Under the pieces are notes generated by a model. The model was given only the letters and a program-made list of their open reading frames with translations. It was not told where the DNA came from and did no database searches. This document shows positions 59,478-64,000 of a stretch of 64,000 nucleotides of DNA, one piece after another. The DNA comes from Rhizobium sp. AAP43 (GTDB taxonomy: Bacteria > Pseudomonadota > Alphaproteobacteria > Rhizobiales > Rhizobiaceae): assembly GCF_001296045.1 (NCBI RefSeq), contig NZ_LJHS01000035.1, forward strand, positions 62,001 through 126,000, in the 5' to 3' direction. A program made the position numbers and the translations under genes. Numbering within the stretch: position 1 is the stretch's first letter; each line of letters begins with the position of its first letter.

Positions 59478-59503
59478 AAAGGCCGGGATCTCTCCCGGCC
59501 TTT
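59478..59503 (-). terminator. Terminator after the RidA-family gene
   Basis: Perfect 11-bp stem AAAGGCCGGGA / TCCCGGCCTTT with loop TCTC. It is 27 bases past the stop on the minus strand. T-rich sequence follows on both strands. Confidence 0.85.
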
Positions 59504-59529
59504 TCGTATTGTTCTACGTTTCTGAAAAA

Positions 59530-59871
59530 TCAGATCGCAGCCGTGATGATGAACTCGACCAGATAGTCCGGGGTCGCGAGCGGCGCGCCGCTGGTAGCGC
59601 GGGCCGGCGGGTTCGCCGGATCGATCCAGGCTTCCCAGACGGCGTTCATTTCGCCGAAGGTCGACATGTCGGAGAGGTAGATGATCGTCTGCAGGATCTT
59701 CGACTTGTCCGTACCGGCCGCCGCCAGCAGGCGGTCAACTTCAGCGAGAGCCGACTTCGACTGCTCGGTGACGGATGCGCCTTCGCCAACCTGGCCGGCG
59801 AGATAGACGGTGTTGCCGTGGACGACGGCGCCGCTCATGCGCTTGCCGGGCTCGATACGCTTGATGGTCAT
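59530..59871 (-). CDS. RidA (YjgF/YER057c/UK114) family protein
   Basis: 113 residues from ATG 59871 with AGGAG about 8 bases upstream; the longer frame to 60072 has no RidA sequence. RidA-like core: KRMSGAVVHGNTVYLAGQVG, SKSALAEVDRLLAAAGTDKSKILQTIIYLSDMSTFGEMNAVWEAW, and TSGAPLATPDYLVEFI. Family members hydrolyse reactive enamines/imines. The catalytic Arg of RidA proper corresponds to a position in PARATSGAP; so it could be active. Confidence 0.93.
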   Translation of the reverse strand: MTIKRIEPGKRMSGAVVHGNTVYLAGQVGEGASVTEQSKSALAEVDRLLAAAGTDKSKILQTIIYLSDMSTFGEMNAVWEAWIDPANPPARATSGAPLATPDYLVEFIITAAI

Positions 59872-59953
59872 GGGAAAACTCCTGCTTGAGGCTGGTTTAG
59901 AAAAGAAACGGGCCGGACTGAAAGGTCCGGCCGCTGGGGAATGGAAATCAGGT

Positions 59954-60292
59954 TCAGCCGCGCTGGCGCAGCGCGTGTTCGTAAGTGGCGGTCGAGCGCG
60001 CACCCGAGCGGCAGTAGCCGAGCATCGGTCGCTCGAACTCTTCCAGAGCATCGACCATATCAGCGACCGCATCCGGTGTTACACCCATGGGGCCAACTGG
60101 CACATGCTTGATCTTGAGGCCAAGTTCTTCCGCGCGCTTGGCAACAGCCGCAAATTCCGGCTGATCCATCTCTTCGCCATCGGGGCGATGGCAAACGATC
60201 GACTTGAAGCCAAGCGCCTTGACCGCGTCCACGTCTTCGACCGTGATCTGGCCGCTGACCGAATATTCCTCGTTGATCTGCCTGATGTTCAT
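59954..60292 (-). CDS. TIGR01244-family (DUF442) phosphatase/sulfurtransferase-like protein
   Basis: 112 residues from ATG 60292 with GAGG upstream. The pattern MNIRQINEEYSVSGQI, IVCHRPDGEEMDQP and LGYCRSGARSTATYE fits the family. CRSGARS is a CX5R loop like dual-specificity phosphatases, with the catalytic Cys and Arg both present. In Agrobacterium and Xylella this domain is fused to a persulfide dioxygenase (Blh) regulated by BigR; here it is alone, 82 bases upstream of the RidA-like gene. Confidence 0.85.
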   Translation of the reverse strand: MNIRQINEEYSVSGQITVEDVDAVKALGFKSIVCHRPDGEEMDQPEFAAVAKRAEELGLKIKHVPVGPMGVTPDAVADMVDALEEFERPMLGYCRSGARSTATYEHALRQRG

Positions 60293-60377
60293 CGGCGCAC
60301 CTCGTAAATTCCGTGGGCGAAACATCTACGACGGGCATGGAAAGGCGTCAATGACGCCGCAGTGCTTCCAGCGCCCC

Positions 60378-61202
60378 TTACACGAAGGAAAATGCCAGAC
60401 CATAGTGACGGCCGGCGCCGGGCTCGAGCTGATAGAATTCGCCAGCAGCATCCAGGTCTCCGCGGTCGGCCAGCCGATGCGACACCGGCTCGATGCCAAG
60501 CACATGGGCGGGGGCCGCCTGGTTGCGCCAGATCTGGAGGTGCGGGAGCGTGTCAGTGCGAAACCGGACCTTCAGCGTCTTGGCCCCGATCGCCGCAATC
60601 GGCCCGAGCCGCAGTTCGGCCCAGCCGCCATGCCCGGCTGGCACGCAGAACAGGCCACGCTCACCCTCGCCAAACGCCCAGGGCAAGCCACCGCCCTCGA
60701 TCATCGCGCCTTCGATCCGCGTTCCCGCGTCGAAATGCCGTGCACCAAGGTTCATGTGGTACATGTGGAAGACCGGGAACGCCGTGTCTCCGGTATTCAC
60801 GATCTCGTCGGAGAGCTGCACTTCGCCGCTTTCGCCCTTGATCCGCCACTGACGTCGCAATTCGGCCAGTTCACCCCCGGCAAGACGAAGCGGGATCAGC
60901 GCACTGGCTGTGATATCCTCGCCCTCTGCCACAAATGTCAGTGCCTCTGCGGCATGCCCCGATGCCGACCCATGCAACGGATAAAGACCACCACCAGTCA
61001 TGGCGGCCGGGTGACGGATATGGTCGGGTCCGCAGGTGAAGAGAAAGCCTTCCAGCGAATGGTCGATCCGCGGGTCACCATCGTCGGGGATGGCGCGGCC
61101 AGGAGCAAGATCCACGCCCTCAACGATGCAAGCGCCGATGTCGAACACGGACGACGGATCGAGCGCCAGTTTGGGACCCTTAGACCCCTGGAAGTAGATC
61201 AT
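60378..61202 (-). CDS. DUF4432 aldose 1-epimerase-like protein
   Basis: 274 residues, galactose mutarotase-like fold. Motifs: HGSASGHAAEAL, HMYHMNLGARHFD (a histidine-rich strand) and a C-terminal GIEPVSHRLADRG. Members of DUF4432 are usually in sugar-utilisation clusters; here it is next to a MarR regulator that overlaps its start by 23 bases on the same strand. Substrate not inferable. Confidence 0.8.
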   Translation of the reverse strand: MIYFQGSKGPKLALDPSSVFDIGACIVEGVDLAPGRAIPDDGDPRIDHSLEGFLFTCGPDHIRHPAAMTGGGLYPLHGSASGHAAEALTFVAEGEDITASALIPLRLAGGELAELRRQWRIKGESGEVQLSDEIVNTGDTAFPVFHMYHMNLGARHFDAGTRIEGAMIEGGGLPWAFGEGERGLFCVPAGHGGWAELRLGPIAAIGAKTLKVRFRTDTLPHLQIWRNQAAPAHVLGIEPVSHRLADRGDLDAAGEFYQLEPGAGRHYGLAFSFV

Positions 61203-61680
61203 GCGAAAGCGCTCCGGCGGACACTGATACCTTGTCGAGATGACCGGTTTCGATGAGATCCTCGAATCCCTTCAACCCGCTGTCGAGCGAAGACAGATAG
61301 GCAATGTTGACGTTGCGCTCAAGCCAGCGCTGGAAGAGCTGCGCTTGCCCTTCCAGGCGACCGAACCGGGCAGCCCCCGCTTCCGTCAGAGACAACAATT
61401 CAAAACGCCGATCGGTTCGATCCCGCTTACGCGTGAGGTAGCGCTTGTCTTCCAGCACCCGCACAGCCCGACTGATCTTTGTCTTTGATAGCCCGCATCT
61501 GAGTGCGATCGCTTTCGCTGTGCCCGGAGACGATTGCCCCAGACACCACAGCACCTGCCATTCCGACCAGGACAATTCGTCTTCCGGCCCACATAAACTC
61601 AGGAAGGCCCGGTCGAGCACCTCCGCGAGATGCATGACACGATAAGGCCAGAACGCCTCCAACCGCATAGTCTCCTCCAT
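61180..61680 (-). CDS. MarR-family transcriptional regulator
   Basis: 166 residues with a winged helix (LSWSEWQVLWCLGQ, GLSKTKISRAVRVLEDKRYLTRKRDRTDRRFELLSLTEAG) typical of MarR. Its 3' end overlaps the DUF4432 gene by 23 bases. The neighbours suggest it controls the epimerase-like gene, but no operator palindrome was identified. Confidence 0.93.
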   Translation of the reverse strand: MEETMRLEAFWPYRVMHLAEVLDRAFLSLCGPEDELSWSEWQVLWCLGQSSPGTAKAIALRCGLSKTKISRAVRVLEDKRYLTRKRDRTDRRFELLSLTEAGAARFGRLEGQAQLFQRWLERNVNIAYLSSLDSGLKGFEDLIETGHLDKVSVSAGALSHDLLPGV

Positions 61681-61833
61681 GCGCCCTCCCTCGGCTTTTC
61701 CGGGCCCGTACGCCTCCCCAGACGTAGCCCTTCACTTTACGGTTTTAACCACAAGTTCACCATGAATTCATCTTTTCCATATTAGTGTCAAATTTCTAGC
61801 GTTTGTCGCGCGCACAGACGAGGAATCCGAATC

Positions 61834-63186
61834 GTGATCTCTATCAGGAAACTGGGCTTGATCCTGGCGGCAACGCCCGCAGCCCTTACCATTGCCCCGG
61901 CCGTAGATGCGCAATCATTCTATGATCGCCGGCAATCGCAGCAGACAGTCCTGGTCTCGCCGGAAGGCGATATTCTCGACTACATCCCGGAATCCGGCGA
62001 GGTTGCGATCAGTCGCGACCGTATGGGCCGCACCGTGCTCGTTGATCGTTACGGCAATCTGGTCGCAACAGAAATTCCAGCCGAGAGCTACTATCCGCCC
62101 CGTGATCGCGGTCGCAATCGCGATCTGCCCGGCGTTTACGATCCTTATCAGGACGATGCACCAGCGCAGCGGGGCTTTGGCGACGAGGTAACAACCGCCT
62201 CGATCCCTGATATCGAGCCCGTTGAACCGGGCAACGACGAGTTGCCTCAGGACATGCCTTATGGCGGGCCAGATTTGCCCCCGCCGGATGACATGGCACC
62301 GGCCAAGGTCGTGACGCCGGACATTCCGGTCAAGACGAACCTGTCGCGCCTCGAAATCACCGCTCTTCAGGTGTTTCTCGATCGTGAGGGCGTATCGCCG
62401 GGTGTGATTGACGGCAAGATGGGCCAGAACGTCAACAAGGCCATCGTCGCCTGGCAGCAGATCACCGGCGAGACACTCGACCCAAACAATGCCGAGGACA
62501 TTCTTGAGCGCCTGCGCATGACCGGCGGCATGGCCTTGAAGAGTTACACCATCACGGCGGGCGATGCGGCTGGCCCCTATGTTGCCTCGATCCCGGAAGA
62601 CTACGCCCACAAGGCGCAACTGCCGGCCATGGCCTACACCTCGACCGCCGAAATGCTCGCCGAGCGTTTCCACATGGATGAAGACTATCTGCGCGAACTC
62701 AATCCAGGCGTTGACTTCACCATACCCGGCACCATCATCAAGGTGACCGATCCGGGCGAGGTCAAGACCGGGAGCGTTGCCCGCATCGTGGCAGACAAGG
62801 GCCTGAAACAGGTGCTCGCCTATAGCGAAGATGGCAGCCTGCTCGCCGCCTATCCGGCGAGTATCGGCTCTGCCGATACGCCCTCGCCTTCCGGCACGGT
62901 GACAATTGAACGTATCGCCCTCAATCCGGGATACACCTACAATCCGAAGGTCAATTTCCAGCAGGGCAACAACACCAAGATCCTGCAGATCCCGCCTGGC
63001 CCCAACGGCCCGGTCGGTACGGTATGGCTTGCGCTGTCGAAGCCGACCTACGGCATTCACGGCACACCGGAGCCCTCGAAAATCGGTCGAACCCAGAGCC
63101 ACGGCTGCATCCGCCTGACCAACTGGGACGCAACAGAACTGGCCAAGATGGTGAAGGCAGGTGTCACGGTCGAATTTATCGACTGA
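61834..63186 (+). CDS. Secreted L,D-transpeptidase (YkuD domain)
   Basis: 450 residues: signal peptide (MISIRKLGLILAATPAALT ... VDA), a Pro/Asp-rich linker, a peptidoglycan-binding 1-like domain (LEITALQVFLDREGVSPGVIDGKMGQNVNKAI), a LysM-like segment (AEMLAERFHMDEDYLRELNPG), and a C-terminal YkuD domain with HGTPEP and SHGCIRLTNWD (catalytic Cys425). Makes 3-3 cross-links or attaches proteins to peptidoglycan; such enzymes matter for polar growth in Rhizobiales. GTG 61834 or a nearby ATG may be the true start. Confidence 0.94.
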   Translation: MISIRKLGLILAATPAALTIAPAVDAQSFYDRRQSQQTVLVSPEGDILDYIPESGEVAISRDRMGRTVLVDRYGNLVATEIPAESYYPPRDRGRNRDLPGVYDPYQDDAPAQRGFGDEVTTASIPDIEPVEPGNDELPQDMPYGGPDLPPPDDMAPAKVVTPDIPVKTNLSRLEITALQVFLDREGVSPGVIDGKMGQNVNKAIVAWQQITGETLDPNNAEDILERLRMTGGMALKSYTITAGDAAGPYVASIPEDYAHKAQLPAMAYTSTAEMLAERFHMDEDYLRELNPGVDFTIPGTIIKVTDPGEVKTGSVARIVADKGLKQVLAYSEDGSLLAAYPASIGSADTPSPSGTVTIERIALNPGYTYNPKVNFQQGNNTKILQIPPGPNGPVGTVWLALSKPTYGIHGTPEPSKIGRTQSHGCIRLTNWDATELAKMVKAGVTVEFID

Positions 63187-63224
63187 CTGACCTGGCCTGC
63201 ATCATCATTCGATGAGAAACAATC

Positions 63225-63258
63225 AAGCCGCGGCGACCACCGCGGTTTCTTTTGTTTT
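63225..63258 (+). terminator. Terminator after the L,D-transpeptidase gene
   Basis: CCGCGG (63228-63233) pairs with CCGCGG (63240-63245), extended by AAG/TTT pairs, and is followed by TTTCTTTTGTTTT on the plus strand, 40 bases after the stop. Confidence 0.85.
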
Positions 63259-63267
63259 GAGTGCATG

Positions 63268-63296
63268 AAAAAGCCGCCAGCAATGCCGGCGGCCTT
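63268..63296 (-). terminator. Terminator after the ParA/VirC1-like gene
   Basis: GCCGCC (63273-63278) pairs with GGCGGC (63288-63293), with a two-base inner stem; on the minus strand TTTTT follows. It ends the transcript from 63327. Confidence 0.8.
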
Positions 63297-63326
63297 GTTT
63301 ATAGCATTGAAGATCCTGGCATTCTA

Positions 63327-64000
63327 TCAGGCGGCGCTGCGGACCAGCCGGAACAGCCGGCGCGGCTCGGAAGACCGCACGATCCGAACCGGGAGCAGAC
63401 GCATGACCTCGGAAGCGAAGACCCTGGCGTTTTCCTGGGCCTTGTCGAGGTTGCTCACCTTCGCTGCATCCATGGAATACAGCGTGCCACCACAGTCGAA
63501 GATCTCGCGGAAGGCACTGCGCTCGGCAATCGGCGTATCGATAACGTTCACACCCCGTGCGGCCAGAAGACCCTTGATAGCGAGTAGTGCACGCGTCGTG
63601 ACCATGGAGGTGACGCGTGTGAGTACGACCGAGTGCGGAATGACCAGATTGCCCGCGTCTTCCATGAGCTTGATCAGATCCAGGATCTGAGCGCCACCCC
63701 GGGCGTCCATGGCACAGCCCTGTACGGGGATCATGACGTGATCGGACAGGCCGATACCTGTTGTTACCATGGCATCGCGGGCACCGGCGAGGTCCATGAT
63801 GATGTAGTCGTGATTGCGCGAGAGCTCGCGAATATGGCCCTGCACCGAAGCCACAGAAACCTCGGAGACGACTTCGATATTGCGCTGCGGACCGGAGATA
63901 TCGTGCCACTGGGTGATCCAGCGCTGCGGATCGGCGTCGAGGATAGCGACGCGATAGCCCTGGTGTGCCAGTTCGGTGGCGAGGAGAAGAGCGGCGGTGG
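63327..64000 (-). CDS. ParA/MinD-superfamily ATPase, VirC1-like (5' end outside window)
   Basis: The frame is open to the right edge, so the start and the Walker A motif are off the window. Visible blocks: TAALLLATELAHQGYRVAILDADPQRWITQW (Walker A' region, DADPQ), DYIIMDLAGARDAM (Walker B), and a C-terminal TLYSMDAAKVSNLDKAQENARVFASEVM. It resembles chromosomal ParA-like/VirC1 proteins of rhizobia. Partner DNA-binding gene not seen. The gene may move or position a cargo such as a plasmid, a protein cluster or a pilus. Confidence 0.85.
   Translation of the reverse strand, partial: TAALLLATELAHQGYRVAILDADPQRWITQWHDISGPQRNIEVVSEVSVASVQGHIRELSRNHDYIIMDLAGARDAMVTTGIGLSDHVMIPVQGCAMDARGGAQILDLIKLMEDAGNLVIPHSVVLTRVTSMVTTRALLAIKGLLAARGVNVIDTPIAERSAFREIFDCGGTLYSMDAAKVSNLDKAQENARVFASEVMRLLPVRIVRSSEPRRLFRLVRSAA

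Overview
The window is chromosomal DNA of an alphaproteobacterium, most likely a Rhizobiaceae member (Rhizobium/Agrobacterium/Sinorhizobium relatives). Supporting signs are a long-linker FtsZ of about 584 residues ending in the conserved C-terminal peptide, the gene order lpxC-ftsZ-ftsA-ftsQ-ddl-murB-murC-murG-ftsW-murD-mraY-murF-murE-ftsI-ftsL-rsmH-mraZ, a pyrophosphate-type phosphofructokinase, betaine-lipid genes btaA-btaB, an ArsR-methyltransferase fusion upstream of metF, and a chemoreceptor ending in a TWEEF-type pentapeptide. No tRNA, rRNA operon, insertion sequence, prophage or CRISPR array was seen. Gene density is high and most genes sit in tight runs.

Layout. 1-2.2 kb: two small membrane proteins of unknown function (TIGR02587/TIGR02588 type) and a membrane GGDEF protein. 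2.2-9.4 kb (minus): ligA, an EEP-fold phosphodiesterase, a cardiolipin synthase-type PLD protein, recN, bamD. 9.6-30.9 kb (minus): lpxC and the whole division and cell wall (dcw) cluster, read from mraZ (30.9 kb) towards ftsZ and lpxC, interrupted once by a second GGDEF gene between murB and ddl. Upstream of mraZ lie four TGGG boxes at exact 10-bp spacing, overlapping a candidate promoter. 31.3-31.7 kb: rnpB (RNase P RNA, minus). 31.7-35.3 kb (minus): a flavin amine oxidase, a small lytic transglycosylase preceded by four consecutive inverted repeats, and an amidase overlapping a TerB-DnaJ protein. 35.6-44.6 kb (mostly plus): PPi-dependent phosphofructokinase, LysE-like protein, lipoprotein transglycosylase, a serine hydrolase (minus), btaA-btaB, GH25 muramidase, MltB-type transglycosylase, and a 25-residue membrane protein. 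44.7-53.1 kb (minus): metF-sahR, a chemoreceptor, ettA, a GT-C type membrane glycosyltransferase. 53.3-57.2 kb (plus): monoacylglycerol lipase-like hydrolase and a CoA-transferase/ThDP-enzyme pair. 57.3-61.7 kb (minus): a membrane chemoreceptor with a coupled small protein, a RidA-family protein, a TIGR01244 protein, a DUF4432 epimerase-like protein and a MarR regulator. 61.8-64 kb: an L,D-transpeptidase (plus) and a ParA/VirC1-like ATPase running off the window (minus).

How the genes work together. The dominant theme is the cell envelope: precursor synthesis (murB-G, mraY, ddl), division machinery (ftsZAQWIL), at least six peptidoglycan-cleaving or cross-linking enzymes outside the cluster, LPS start (lpxC), outer-membrane assembly (bamD), and two membrane-lipid routes (cardiolipin, betaine lipid). 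The regulatory signals that can be read directly are MraZ boxes, a SahR-type perfect palindrome before sahR-metF, and a weaker Pho-box-like direct repeat before btaA. No mobile or defence system was recognised. The least explained items are the structured leader at 33.56-33.68 kb, the 25-residue membrane protein at 44.5 kb, and the CoA-transferase/ThDP operon at 54.4-57.2 kb.
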